DNA of 64,000 nt from CAMLOF01 sp041913045 (GCA_041913045.1 JAYSGB010000003.1:116137-180136), one strand, 5' to 3'. Shown: positions 1 through 8,452, counted from the stretch's first letter. The notes: generated by a model not told the origin, from the letters alone. A program made the numbers and translations.

Positions 1-165
1 CTCTTCCAGCGCGAACTTCAGGTCAGACGCTGCGGCCACGGTGGCCACTGGCTGGGCCTGGGCCAGGGCGGCAGACACTCCCCACCCCAGCGCGGCCAGC
101 AACGCCCGACGGCGCGGCCAGGCGGGCACGGAAAGATTCGGTCGGTCGAGAGCAGCGATAGCCAT
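1..165 (-). CDS. modA: Molybdate ABC transporter substrate-binding protein ModA, N-terminal fragment
   Basis: Only the first 55 codons are in the window; the gene runs off the left edge. Translation from the ATG at 165-163 gives a basic stretch with RRR near residue 18, a hydrophobic core (ALLAALGWGVSAALA) and an AQA-type cleavage site, so it is exported. The mature part begins with VATVAAASDLKFALEE, the conserved first strand of ModA, where the Ala-Ser-Asp segment helps bind the oxyanion. By family knowledge the product captures molybdate in the periplasm for ModBC. It could be a related tungstate or sulfate-type binder, since only this first motif is visible. No modBC partner can be seen here. 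Confidence 0.75.
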   Translation of the reverse strand, partial: MAIAALDRPNLSVPAWPRRRALLAALGWGVSAALAQAQPVATVAAASDLKFALEE

Positions 166-204
166 GCCGCAAGCATAGGCGAAGCCCAGCCCACCGGGGC
201 CCGC

Positions 205-240
205 CCAAAGAAAAAGCCGGCCACCCTGGGGTGCCGGCTT
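205..240 (-). terminator. Rho-independent terminator of the 45-aa membrane protein gene
   Basis: Read on the minus strand, AAGCCGGCACCC and GGGTGGCCGGCTT pair in a stem of about 12 bp with one bulged base and a 2-nt loop. A TTTTTCTTT tract follows at 213-205. It lies 24 bp past the stop codon at 264 and would insulate modA from the gene upstream. There is no T tract on the plus-strand side, so it works in one direction only. Confidence 0.8.
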
Positions 241-263
241 GTCGGCTGCTGAGCGCTGAAGAC

Positions 264-401
264 TCAGGCCATCGTCACGGCGATGAAGGCCAGCAGGAAC
301 ATCAGGATGCCGCCAGCCAGGGGCAGCACCCAGGGGATGTAACCCACGATGGCTTCTGCGGGATCGGCGTCGTGCTGCTCGGTCTGAGGGGCGTGAGACA
401 T
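264..401 (-). CDS. Small single-pass membrane protein (45 aa), function unknown
   Basis: This is a 46-codon frame starting at the ATG at 401-399. It has a good ribosome binding site (AGGAG, 8 bases upstream) and a strong terminator immediately downstream, so it looks like a real monocistronic gene. The first 19 residues are hydrophilic and acidic (SHAPQTEQHDADPAEAIVGY). The rest, from IPWVLPLAGG to the C-terminus, is one membrane helix with Pro and Gly-Gly near its start. I do not recognise a family. It lies between ilvA and modA on the same strand, which gives no functional clue. Confidence 0.6.
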   Translation of the reverse strand: MSHAPQTEQHDADPAEAIVGYIPWVLPLAGGILMFLLAFIAVTMA

Positions 402-453
402 GGAATCTGCTCCTGGAGGGTTCATCGAATTCGGAAATTGCCCTTGATTTTAA

Positions 454-1653
454 TCAAACCGCGTCGGCATCGAAACCATCGGCCCGCAACACCCGCAAAA
501 CCTGCTGCACATGCGCGGGGCCGCGCGTCTGCAGCACCAGTTCCAGTTCCACGTTCTGGGCCGCCAGCAGGGTGAAGGCGCGCTGGTGGTGCACCTCGCT
601 GATGTTGGCGCCCGCTTCGCTCACCAGCGTGGCCACGCGCGCCAGGTTGCCCGGCACGTCGCGCGCACTCACCTTGATGCGCGTCAGCCTGCCCGCACGC
701 ACCATGCCGCGCTCGATGATGGAAGCCAGCAACAACGGGTCGATGTTGCCCCCACACAGCACCAGCCCCACCTTCTTGCCCCTGAAGCGCTCGGGCTGGT
801 GCAACAGCGCCGCCAGGCCCACCGCACCCGCGCCTTCGACCAGCGTCTTTTCGATCTCCAGCAGCATCACGATGGCCTGCTCGATCTCGCCCTCGTCTAC
901 CAACAGCCAGTCGGCCACGTGTTGGCGCACGATCTCCAGCGGCAAGGTGCCTGGGGTGCCCACCGCAATCCCCTCGGCAATGGTGTTGCGCCCCTGCGGC
1001 CAGTGGCTCCCAGTCACGGCGTTGACCATGGCCGGAAAGCGCAAGGCCTGCACCCCCACCACCTCGATGCCCGGCTTGATCGCCTGCGCCGCCACGCTGA
1101 TGCCGCCGATCAGACCACCACCGCCGGTGGCAATCACCAGCGTTTCCAAGTCCGGCTGCTCTTGCAGCATCTCCAGCCCAATGGTGCCCTGCCCCGCCAC
1201 GATGGCGGGGTCGTCGTAGGGGTGCACAAAGGTCAGCCCCTCGCGCCCGGCCAGTTCGTAGGCGTGGGCGCGCGCCTCCTCCAAAGTGTCGCCCACCAGC
1301 AGCACCTCGGCACCAAAACCTTGCGTGCGCTCCACCTTCACGCCGGGCGTGAAGCGTGGCATCACTATCACCGCGCGCAAGCCCAACCGCTGCGCGTGGT
1401 AGGCCACACCTTGCGCGTGGTTGCCCGCAGACATGGCAACCACACCACGCGCACGCTCCTCAGGTGTCAACTGGCTGAGTTTGTTGCATGCCCCCCGTTC
1501 CTTGAAAGAAGCGGTGTATTGCAGGTTCTCGAACTTCAGGAACACCTGCGCGCCGGTGATCTGCGACAGCGTGCGCGATTCCACGCACGGTGTGCGCAGA
1601 ACCTGCCCTTGCAGGCGCAGCGCGGCCTGTTCGATGTCATGCAATGTGATCAT
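454..1653 (-). CDS. ilvA: Threonine ammonia-lyase (PLP-dependent) with C-terminal ACT domain
   Basis: Catalyses L-threonine to 2-oxobutanoate plus ammonia, the entry to isoleucine synthesis or threonine breakdown. The protein is 399 aa. Residues 1-320 are the fold-II PLP domain, with the Schiff-base lysine in SFKERGA (about K51) and the phosphate-binding loop ATGGGGLIGG near residue 185. Residues from about 325 form one ACT domain (IKVSARDVPGNLARVATL), the usual effector-binding module. The length and single ACT domain fit the roughly 400-aa proteobacterial type rather than the 510-aa E. coli IlvA. I chose the ATG at 1653 because homologous sequence begins there (MITLHDIEQAALRL); an upstream in-frame ATG adds 19 unlikely residues. 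The AAA+ ATPase gene is divergent. Confidence 0.9.
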   Translation of the reverse strand: MITLHDIEQAALRLQGQVLRTPCVESRTLSQITGAQVFLKFENLQYTASFKERGACNKLSQLTPEERARGVVAMSAGNHAQGVAYHAQRLGLRAVIVMPRFTPGVKVERTQGFGAEVLLVGDTLEEARAHAYELAGREGLTFVHPYDDPAIVAGQGTIGLEMLQEQPDLETLVIATGGGGLIGGISVAAQAIKPGIEVVGVQALRFPAMVNAVTGSHWPQGRNTIAEGIAVGTPGTLPLEIVRQHVADWLLVDEGEIEQAIVMLLEIEKTLVEGAGAVGLAALLHQPERFRGKKVGLVLCGGNIDPLLLASIIERGMVRAGRLTRIKVSARDVPGNLARVATLVSEAGANISEVHHQRAFTLLAAQNVELELVLQTRGPAHVQQVLRVLRADGFDADAV

Positions 1654-1801
1654 TCCGACATTGTGGCTAGCGCCAGCCAGTTGGCAATAGCGACGCCGCC
1701 TGCCGGACACCTCTTCACACTTGCGACAAGCTGGGTTATGGTTCGCCCCACATGGCTGGCCTGCACCCGCGGGCCAGGGCTCTCACAGGAGGCATCAACG
1801 G

Positions 1802-4198
1802 ATGGTCAGGCGATCGAGTCCGTCGAAGTCCCAGGGGCAACTGCTACGCGAACCCCTGGCGGTTCCCGCGCCCGAACGCGCCGACGCGCGTGACGGACGT
1901 AGGCCGAGCTATGCCCCCAGCCAACTGCTGGTGCCGCCCGGTGTGCGCGATGCTCCATTGCTCGACTTGATGTGCTCGCACTTCGTGCTGACCCTGGCCG
2001 CACGCCAAGGTCCGCGCTTCAACCTGCGGCGCGACCTCAACACCTTGCTATCGCTGGCCGGGCGCCACTTGGTCTGGCCCATGACGGTGCTGCGCCGTCT
2101 GCGCGGTTTCCTGGAGCAGCGCTGCCGCGACAACGAACTGTGGGACGGCCAGGCACGCTTGAGCCACACCAGCTTTCTCGACCGTTACGGCGTATGGCTG
2201 GGCCCTTACGAAGAAGGCACGCTGTTCTTCCACCTGGACGAATACGCCAAGGAGTCCCCCAAGGACGTGCTGGCCGTGCTGGCCGCCACCGGAGACTGGC
2301 TGGCCCGCGCGCTGGACCAGCAACACACCCTGGTGGAAAAGAATATCGACGCCCTCGCCGGCTTGCTGCAGCTCAACCGCGCCGAACGCGCCCTGCTGCT
2401 CTACGGCACGCTGGCGCGCTACCAACGCGACCTGCGCAACCTGCTGGTCGAATTCAAGGTGAACAACGCCCCCGAGGCCTATGCAGCGCTGGCTGACGTG
2501 GCCGGTGTGGACGCCGCCGAACTGGGCGAGGCATTGCGTGCGGGCTCGCGGCTGGAGCGCATTGGGCTGGTGGAAAACCTGCTGTCGGAACACAACATCA
2601 CCGACCTGGCCGACCTGATGAAGGTGAGCGAGCGCCTGCCCCCTGTGCTGATGCGCGAGTACCGCGACCGCAACGAACTGATGGCCGTGTTCACCCGCCC
2701 GGCGGTGCGGTCTTCGCTCACCTTGAGCGACTTCGACTTTGTGCAGGAAGACGCCCAGGTGCTGCGCGACCTGCTGCACGAAGCCGTGGCCCGGCGCGAG
2801 CCTGGCGTGAACGTGCTCATCTACGGCCCGCCCGGCACCGGCAAAACAGAGTTGGCGCGCGTGGTCACCCAGGCCGCCGGTCTGGAGCTTTTCGAGGTGG
2901 AATACGCCGACCGCGACGGCCACTCGCTCAGCGGACGCGACCGCTACCGCTCGTTGCAGATCGCGCAGGTGTTCCTCAAGGGCACGGCAGGCTCGGCACT
3001 GCTGTTCGACGAGGTGGAGGACGTGTTCCCCCACGCACCGTCCGAGCCTTTCGGTATCCAGCCTCGCAGCCCTCTGGGCAACCACAACCAAAGCATCAGC
3101 GGCAAGGCTTGGGTGAACCAGGTGCTGGAAAACAACCCCGTGCCCACGCTGTGGATCACCAACCGCATCGAGCAGATCGACCCGGCCTTCCGCCGCCGCT
3201 TTGCCTACCACCTGGAACTCAAAAGCCCCCCGCCGGGCGCCCGCGAACAGCTGGTGCGCAAAGCCCTGGACGGTGCGCCCGTGTCCGACGGCATGGTGGC
3301 GCGCCTCACCCAGCGCCAAGGCCTGACACCCGCACAGATCAGCACGGCCCTGCGTTTTGCTCGGCTGGTAGCACCAGCGCAAGGCGGCACAGGCGACAGC
3401 TACGACACCCTGATGGAACGCCAGCTCCGGCAGGCGGACCACGCCCTGGGCCGCCGCAACCACCCGCAAACACGGCTGTCACCGCTGTCCTATGGTCCGC
3501 AGTGGCTCAACATCGAGTCTCGCCACGACCTGCCGCGCATGCTCGAAGCGCTGCGCTCACGTGGCCACGGAACGCTGTGCTTCCACGGCCCGCCTGGCAC
3601 CGGCAAGACAGCCCTGGCCGAACACCTGGCCGACGCACTGGAGCGCCCGCTGATGATCCGCCAGGCCAGTGACCTGATGAGCAAGTACGTGGGCGAAACG
3701 GAACAGAACATGGCCGCCATGTTCGCCGAGGCTGAAGCCGAACACGCCGTACTGTTGCTGGACGAGGCGGACAGCTTCCTGCTCGACCGGCGCGACGCCC
3801 AGCGCCACCACGAGGTCTCGGAAGTCAACGAAATGCTGCAAGGCATGGAGCGCTACCGGGGCATCTTCGTATGCACCACCAACCTGATGGACCGGCTTGA
3901 CGCTGCCGCGCTGCGCCGCTTCACCTTCAAAATCGCCTTCAAGCCCTTGCGACCGGAACAGCGCGAAGCCCTGCTTTCGAGCGAAACGCTGGGCCGCGCC
4001 GACGCCCCCTTACCCGCCGACGTGCTGCGCCGCCTGCACCGGCTCGACCAACTCTGCCTGGGCGACTTTGCAGCCGTGAAACGCCAGTGCGAAATCCTGC
4101 AGGAGACACTGAGCCCCGAGGCCTTCGTGGAACAGCTGGAAGCGGAACACCGCGTCAAGCCAGGGGTGCAAGGGCAGCGGCCTGTAGGTTTTCTGTAG
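1802..4198 (+). CDS. Two-module AAA+ ATPase, function unknown
   Basis: A 798-aa protein with two AAA+ modules after an N-terminal region of about 300 aa. Module 1 has Walker A GPPGTGKT at about 342-349 and Walker B LLFDEVED at about 400. Module 2 has Walker A GPPGTGKT at about 596-603 and Walker B LLLDEADS at about 652. Both keep the catalytic acidic pair, so both rings should hydrolyse ATP. The N-terminal part is helical and Arg/Leu-rich, with no signal peptide or membrane segment, so it is probably cytoplasmic. The start at 1802 follows a textbook AGGAGG 9 bases upstream; an earlier ATG at 1721 lacks one. The tail overlaps the convergent GGDEF-EAL pseudogene by 44 bp. It resembles CDC48-like remodelling ATPases only in architecture, and its substrate is unknown. 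Confidence 0.75.
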   Translation: MVRRSSPSKSQGQLLREPLAVPAPERADARDGRRPSYAPSQLLVPPGVRDAPLLDLMCSHFVLTLAARQGPRFNLRRDLNTLLSLAGRHLVWPMTVLRRLRGFLEQRCRDNELWDGQARLSHTSFLDRYGVWLGPYEEGTLFFHLDEYAKESPKDVLAVLAATGDWLARALDQQHTLVEKNIDALAGLLQLNRAERALLLYGTLARYQRDLRNLLVEFKVNNAPEAYAALADVAGVDAAELGEALRAGSRLERIGLVENLLSEHNITDLADLMKVSERLPPVLMREYRDRNELMAVFTRPAVRSSLTLSDFDFVQEDAQVLRDLLHEAVARREPGVNVLIYGPPGTGKTELARVVTQAAGLELFEVEYADRDGHSLSGRDRYRSLQIAQVFLKGTAGSALLFDEVEDVFPHAPSEPFGIQPRSPLGNHNQSISGKAWVNQVLENNPVPTLWITNRIEQIDPAFRRRFAYHLELKSPPPGAREQLVRKALDGAPVSDGMVARLTQRQGLTPAQISTALRFARLVAPAQGGTGDSYDTLMERQLRQADHALGRRNHPQTRLSPLSYGPQWLNIESRHDLPRMLEALRSRGHGTLCFHGPPGTGKTALAEHLADALERPLMIRQASDLMSKYVGETEQNMAAMFAEAEAEHAVLLLDEADSFLLDRRDAQRHHEVSEVNEMLQGMERYRGIFVCTTNLMDRLDAAALRRFTFKIAFKPLRPEQREALLSSETLGRADAPLPADVLRRLHRLDQLCLGDFAAVKRQCEILQETLSPEAFVEQLEAEHRVKPGVQGQRPVGFL

Positions 4199-5759
4199 CA
4201 TCCACCCGCGCCTGCGCCCATTGCAGGAACAGCTGCACAGACACGGGCTTGCTCCACAAATAGCCCTGTCCCACATCGCAGTGCAACTGGCGCAGAGCGG
4301 CCAGCACGGCCTCGTCCTCCACCCCTTCCGCCACCACCGACAAGCCCAGGTTGTGCGCCAGTTCCACGGTGGGACGGACGATCTTGGCGTCGTTGCGGTC
4401 GGTGGTCATGCCCATCACGAAAGACTTGTCGATCTTGAGTTCGTCCACCGGCAGGCGCTTGAGGTAGGCCAGCGACGAGTAGCCCGTGCCAAAGTCATCA
4501 ATCGACAACTTGAACCCCGCGTCCGACAACGCCTGCAGCGTGTGCTGCGCGCGCTGCGGGTCGTCCATGATCGCGCTCTCAGTGATCTCGAGGCACAGGC
4601 CATGCGCGGGAACAGCGTGGCGCTGCGTCAGTTCACGCAGCCGGGTTGGAAACTCGGCGTCCATCAGGTCCCGGGTGGACAGATTCACCGCCACCACGCG
4701 CTGCCTGCCTCAGCTCTGAAGCGCCGCCCAATGCGCCGTGACCTGCTCCATCACCCACCAAGTCAGCTCGCGGATGAAACCCGTCTGCTCAGCAAAAGGG
4801 ATGAAATCGCCCGGCGGCGCCAACCCACGCTCAGGGTGCTGCCAACGCAACAGGGCTTCCGCCCCGACCAGGCTGCCATCAGCCACGGCACACTTGGGCT
4901 GCAGGTACAAGCGAAGCTCGTTCTGCGCCAGTGCACGGCGCAAGTCGCTCAGCAACGACAGCGTCTGCGCGCTGGAAGCATCCAGCTCGGGCGAATAAGG
5001 CAATGCGCCACAGGTGCGCCGTTTGGCGGTATGCATGGCCACCTGGGCGCGGGCCACCAGGGTCTCGGCGTCGTCGCCATCCGCAGGCCAACAGGCCAAG
5101 CCAATACTCACCCCCAGATCCACGGTCTGTCCGTCCAGTGTGAAGGACGTGGCAAAGGCATCCAGCAACCGTTGCGCCAGTTCCTGCGCCTGCTGCGCAT
5201 CGCCGAGCTGCATGAGCACGGCGAATTCGTCTCCGCCGATACGCGCCACACGGTGCCCGCCGTCGAACAGTTCGCCCGCCAGCCGGTGTGCCACCGCGCG
5301 CAACAAGGCATCCCCCTGTGCGAAACCCAACACCTCGTTGACGTGCTTGAACCGGTCCAGGCTGAGCACCACCACGGCGGCACTGTCGCACACATCTGCA
5401 GTCACACGCTGGACCCAATCGATGAAGCTGCGCCGGTTGGGCAGGCCCGTCAGCGTGTCTTCGTAAGCCAGCTGCAGAATCTCGCGTCGCTGCCTGGCCA
5501 GGCTCAGGCGCATGGTGTCGAACCCCTGCGCCAGGCGGCCCACCTCGTCGCGGTAAGCTCCCGCATCGATCTGCACGTCGAAACGCCCCTCTTTCAACAC
5601 CTCGGCTGCTGCCTCCAGCTGCCGCAGTGGGCGCGTCACCCGCCGCAAGGCCGCCCAGCCTGCCATGCCGAACATCAGCAGGCCCAGCGCGGTGATCAGC
5701 GCCAGCGCCCATTGCACACGGCGGAACGGCGCCATCACCTCTGCAGACGAACGAAGGAG
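4155..5759 (-). pseudogene. Broken diguanylate cyclase/phosphodiesterase (HAMP-GGDEF-EAL)
   Basis: The frame encodes a membrane helix (ALALITALGLLMFGMAG), a HAMP region, a GGDEF domain with RIGGDEFAVL, and an EAL domain beginning EALLRWQHP and continuing with SIDDFGTGYSSLAYL and DELKIDKSF. Two lesions are visible. First, an in-frame TGA at 4712-4710 splits the EAL domain between ALQS and GRQRVVAVNLS; both halves are in the same frame, and one base change from TGG or CGA would explain it. Second, the 5' end stops at an IS-like inverted repeat at 5760, so the first membrane helix, sensor domain and start are gone. Residual expression from the GTG/ATG at 5738-5733 could give a cyclase lacking most of its EAL domain. 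A GTG at 4697 could restart the EAL part. The GGDEF lacks an RxxD inhibitory site. Confidence 0.85.
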
Positions 5760-5825
5760 TGTTGATTTCCACGAAGAAGTGACCCGGCAGAGCTAGGGTG
5801 GGTCACATTTGCGTGGAAATCAACA
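5760..5825. mobile_element. 66-bp pair of inverted IS-like ends (IS relic, possibly IS21 family)
   Basis: Arms 5760-5785 and 5800-5825 are inverted copies matching at 23 of 26 positions. Both start TGTTGATTTCCACG at the outside and end GTGACCC at the inside, with only 14 bp between them. The outer TGTTGA...TCAACA ends and the GTGACCC inner motif resemble termini I associate with IS21-family elements; that assignment is from memory. No transposase remains and no clear target duplication flanks it. It sits exactly where the GGDEF-EAL gene loses its 5' end and the TonB-receptor gene loses its 3' end, so it marks an IS-mediated deletion. Confidence 0.7.
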
Positions 5826-6178
5826 TCGCGGCCATTGAGTGCGGTCTCCATCTGGCTGAGACCGCGAATGGTGACACCACTGCTCTCGCCTCTTTCGCAA
5901 GTGATCTGGATGCCGGTGACCCGCTGCAAGGAGTCGCCGACGCTGTGGTCGGGAAGCTTGAGTACATCGTCAGCGACGATGGCGTCGAGAATGACCGAAG
6001 ACTGGTACTTGATGTCTTGCGCGGTGGCCAGGGTGGCTTTGTTGCCTGTCACGACGACAGGTGCCAGCGTACCGGCCTCGGGGTCGGTGCGTTCAACGGT
6101 TTGCGTCCAGCCTGGCCACGCCCACGCCGCCGCAAAGGCAAGCAGCGAAGCCGAGGGAGGAAGCCGCCGCGTGACCAT
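5826..6178 (-). pseudogene. TonB-dependent receptor, N-terminal fragment (signal peptide plus partial plug)
   Basis: Translation from the ATG at 6178 gives a signal peptide (SASLLAFAAAWAWPGWTQT), a spacer, the APVVVTGNK start of the plug region and typical plug sequence (DDVLKLPDHSVGDSLQRV, then GVTIRGLSQMETALNGRD). Outer-membrane TonB receptors for siderophores or other large ligands usually run to 700 residues or more. Here coding homology ends at GRD, inside the plug, where the IS-like repeat begins, and the frame then runs about 30 unrelated codons through the repeat. The whole beta-barrel is missing, so the gene cannot make a transporter. An upstream in-frame ATG at 6223 exists but precedes the signal peptide by 15 atypical residues. 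The promoter region appears intact. Confidence 0.8.
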
Positions 6179-6242
6179 GATTGCCGATAAATGTTGAAAC
6201 GCCCCTGGATTTACGCAGGGCATTCTACGCTTAGGGCCTCAA

Positions 6243-6278
6243 AATGGTTATTATTTTTATCAGTAATTGAATGGTCAA
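6243..6278 (-). promoter_or_regulatory. Promoter with Fur-box-like sequence before the TonB-receptor remnant
   Basis: On the minus strand TTGACC (6278-6273) is followed after 17 bases by AATAAT (6255-6250), a good sigma-70 pair. The 19 bases at 6261-6243 (GATAAAAATAATAACCATT) match the classic Fur consensus at 13 of 19 positions and cover the -10. Iron repression of a TonB receptor would be expected for the family. The stretch is AT-rich, so some agreement could be chance. The -35 overlaps the last codons of the HD-GYP gene. Confidence 0.45.
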
Positions 6279-7546
6279 GATAAGCCGAAATGGCGGCGTA
6301 CGCTCTCTTCCAGTAGTTCGCGGCAAGCCTCCTCGTCGCATCCGGCCAGGTGAGCGTGAAGCTCGCCCGCCATATCCGAGAAAGCATGCATCACACATGG
6401 ATCGGAGTGACTGGAGGTGTCTCGCTGCATGAGTGCAACTGCGACCTCCAGATCCATGGGCTCTTTGTAAGGGCGGCGGGAACACAGCGCATCAAACACA
6501 TCTGCCACCGCAAAGATGCGTGCAGACAGGGGAATTTCCGCCCCGCGCAGTCCGCGCGGGTAGCCGGAACCGTCCCACTTTTCGTGGTGGCCTGAAACGA
6601 CGGCGCTGGCATCTTCCAGCCAGCCGATGCCGCCGACAATGCGCTCCCCTTGTTCCACGTGGGTGCGCATGATGGCGATCTCCGCAGCATCAAGCTTCCC
6701 GGGTTTGAGCAGGATGGCGTCAGGCACGCCGATCTTGCCGATGTCGTGTAGGAAACTGCCCGCGATGAGGGCCTGCATTTCGCGGCCCGCCAGGCCCAGC
6801 CGCTCGGCAATGCGTGAAGCGATCCAGGCCACTCGGTAGTTGTGAGCGCCGGTGTCGGAGTCTCGCCGCGCGATGGCGCGGCCCAGTGCTTCCATCATCG
6901 ACACATGCGAGTCCAATACCTCGCGCGCCTTGCGCTCGTTGTCCGCCGACAAGTGGACCACCACCGGGTAGATGGCCAACCCGCACAGCAGCGCGGCCAG
7001 ACCCGCCAGCATGGCGGCCGTGAGGGCGTCAGACCAGATTTGGGCCCGCTGCCAGGGCGGCACGATGCGCACGCCTTCGAAGTAGCCGGTGACTTGCGAC
7101 GCTGCAGACGTGCCCCCCGGCCGCAAGGGCACGAAAACCCGCAGGGCCCAGTGGCCATCCGACGTGCGAACGCTTTCGTACGATGCCTCGGCGTATGCGG
7201 GCCGGCCATGGGATGGCAGCAGCTTTTCGAGTGCGTGCCCGTCGGGCGTGGTGTGCTCGGCCAGCTTGCGGCCCGCACTGTCGTAAATCTCGGCGATGTC
7301 GAACAGACCACCCGTGATGGCCTGAGCCGCGTTGGCGGCATGCTGCGCCGCCTCTGGGCTGGTCTGGGCCATGGCGTCGAAGTGGCGGATGAGCCGCTGG
7401 GATTCTTCGATGGCCAAGGCCACGGTGCCCTGCTCGGCGTTCTCGCGCGCAACGAACCAGGCCAGCGGACTGGCCACGGCCGCCAGCAACAGACTGACCG
7501 CCGCAATGCGCGTTGCCGTCTTGCGGTTGAAGGCGTTCATGGCCAT
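6275..7546 (-). CDS. Membrane HD-GYP cyclic-di-GMP phosphodiesterase
   Basis: A 423-aa protein. A first membrane helix lies at about 12-32 (TRIAAVSLLLAAVASPLAWFV), then a periplasmic domain of about 150 residues and a second helix (LTAAMLAGLAALLCGLAIYPVVVH). The cytoplasmic HD-GYP domain carries SFLHDIGKIGVPD and HHEKWDGSGYPRGL, the metal-binding HD and the GYP signature of enzymes that degrade c-di-GMP to GMP or pGpG. All key motifs are intact. The start at 7546 gives MAMNAF; the ATG two codons later is equally possible. It is the last gene of a tight run, 16 bp after the cytochrome b gene, which suggests that its periplasmic domain monitors something linked to that electron-transfer module. 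Confidence 0.85.
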   Translation of the reverse strand: MAMNAFNRKTATRIAAVSLLLAAVASPLAWFVARENAEQGTVALAIEESQRLIRHFDAMAQTSPEAAQHAANAAQAITGGLFDIAEIYDSAGRKLAEHTTPDGHALEKLLPSHGRPAYAEASYESVRTSDGHWALRVFVPLRPGGTSAASQVTGYFEGVRIVPPWQRAQIWSDALTAAMLAGLAALLCGLAIYPVVVHLSADNERKAREVLDSHVSMMEALGRAIARRDSDTGAHNYRVAWIASRIAERLGLAGREMQALIAGSFLHDIGKIGVPDAILLKPGKLDAAEIAIMRTHVEQGERIVGGIGWLEDASAVVSGHHEKWDGSGYPRGLRGAEIPLSARIFAVADVFDALCSRRPYKEPMDLEVAVALMQRDTSSHSDPCVMHAFSDMAGELHAHLAGCDEEACRELLEESVRRHFGLS

Positions 7547-7562
7547 GTGCCGCCGAGGCCGA

Positions 7563-8108
7563 TCAGTATGGTTCCTTGTAGCCCGTGACCATGGCGCGCA
7601 CCAGGCGCACGCGCTCAAGCCGCCCCATGACGATGGCTGCAGTTGCGTGCAGGCCAGCCGCCAGCAGCAGCGCATTGGCCAACACCTCGTGCAGTTCCTG
7701 CAGCCATTCTTCGCCCCAGTAGGCATCGGTTCCTTGGAGCCAGCCGGTGAAGCCCAGCGCCAGGATCAGCGACATCAACGCGAGCATCATGAGCGCGCCC
7801 AAGGGGTTGTGCCCGAGATACACCGGGTGTTCCCCGCGCCGCAGGGCCGACAGGTGCGCAAGCACCCGGCTGGGTGTGGGGAAGAAATCAGAGAAGCGTG
7901 CGTGACGCGTACCGATGAACCCCCACACCACCCGCACCGCCACCAGTGCGCAGGCGACGTAGCCCGCCCATTGGTGCGGCCCTTCGCCCTCTTCCAGAAC
8001 GAACTGGTTGAGCAGCACGCAACTCACCAACGTCCAGTGGAACAGGCGAACGAAGGGGTCCCACACCTTGGTGCGTGACCGCGATGGCTGGAGTGGAATG
8101 GGGGTCAT
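7563..8108 (-). CDS. Cytochrome b561/b-type membrane cytochrome
   Basis: A 181-aa four-helix membrane protein of the bacterial cytochrome b561/Ni-hydrogenase b-subunit type. The N-terminal motif KVWDPFVRLFHWTLV carries the first haem-ligand histidine. Further histidines occur in GPHQWAGYVA, in LQELHEVLANALL and in LLLAAGLHATAAIVMG, consistent with two b haems. Such proteins move electrons between a membrane quinol pool and a periplasmic partner. It lies 17 bp after a PepSY-domain gene and 16 bp before the HD-GYP gene, in one apparent operon. The PepSY plus cytochrome b pairing is common, and the partner reductase or electron acceptor is not evident here. Confidence 0.82.
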   Translation of the reverse strand: MTPIPLQPSRSRTKVWDPFVRLFHWTLVSCVLLNQFVLEEGEGPHQWAGYVACALVAVRVVWGFIGTRHARFSDFFPTPSRVLAHLSALRRGEHPVYLGHNPLGALMMLALMSLILALGFTGWLQGTDAYWGEEWLQELHEVLANALLLAAGLHATAAIVMGRLERVRLVRAMVTGYKEPY

Positions 8109-8125
8109 GGCCAGCGTCCTTCAGA

Positions 8126-8383
8126 TCACTTCTGTTCCAGGATGGCGGCGGTGGCGGGGTCGAAATAGATTTCGACTTTCTTGCCGGTCTTGTCCAGGCC
8201 ATAGATCTCGTAGCACTGGCCCTTGCTGACCTTGAACGTCTTGATCTGGTAGCCGTCTTTTTCCAGCTTGGCCTTGAAGTCGGCTTCTTTCATCCAGGAC
8301 TCTTTGGGCACGTTGCAGGTGGGGCCAGCCATGGCGGCGGTGGCGCCCAGGGCGATCAGCAGAGCAGCGATTTGGCGTTTCAT
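8126..8383 (-). CDS. Periplasmic PepSY-domain protein
   Basis: An 85-aa protein with a signal peptide (MKRQIAALLIALGATAAMA, cleavage after AMA), then one PepSY-type domain: WMKEADFKAKLEKDGYQIK, the YEIYG strand and VEIYFDPATAAILEQK. A Cys in TCNVPKES just after the cleavage site and another in GQCYEIYG could form a disulfide. PepSY domains are thought to be inhibitory or binding modules at the cell envelope; no enzymatic motif is present. The start at 8383 has AGGA about 9 bases upstream. It is first in the run PepSY-cytochrome b-HD-GYP. A second PepSY gene in this window (46353-46661) also lies beside cytochrome genes. Confidence 0.8.
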   Translation of the reverse strand: MKRQIAALLIALGATAAMAGPTCNVPKESWMKEADFKAKLEKDGYQIKTFKVSKGQCYEIYGLDKTGKKVEIYFDPATAAILEQK

Positions 8384-8452
8384 TCGTTTTCCTTTCGGTG
8401 GATGTGCTTTGGGGTTTGGTGCATGCACAGGACCGATTGGAAACACCGAACA

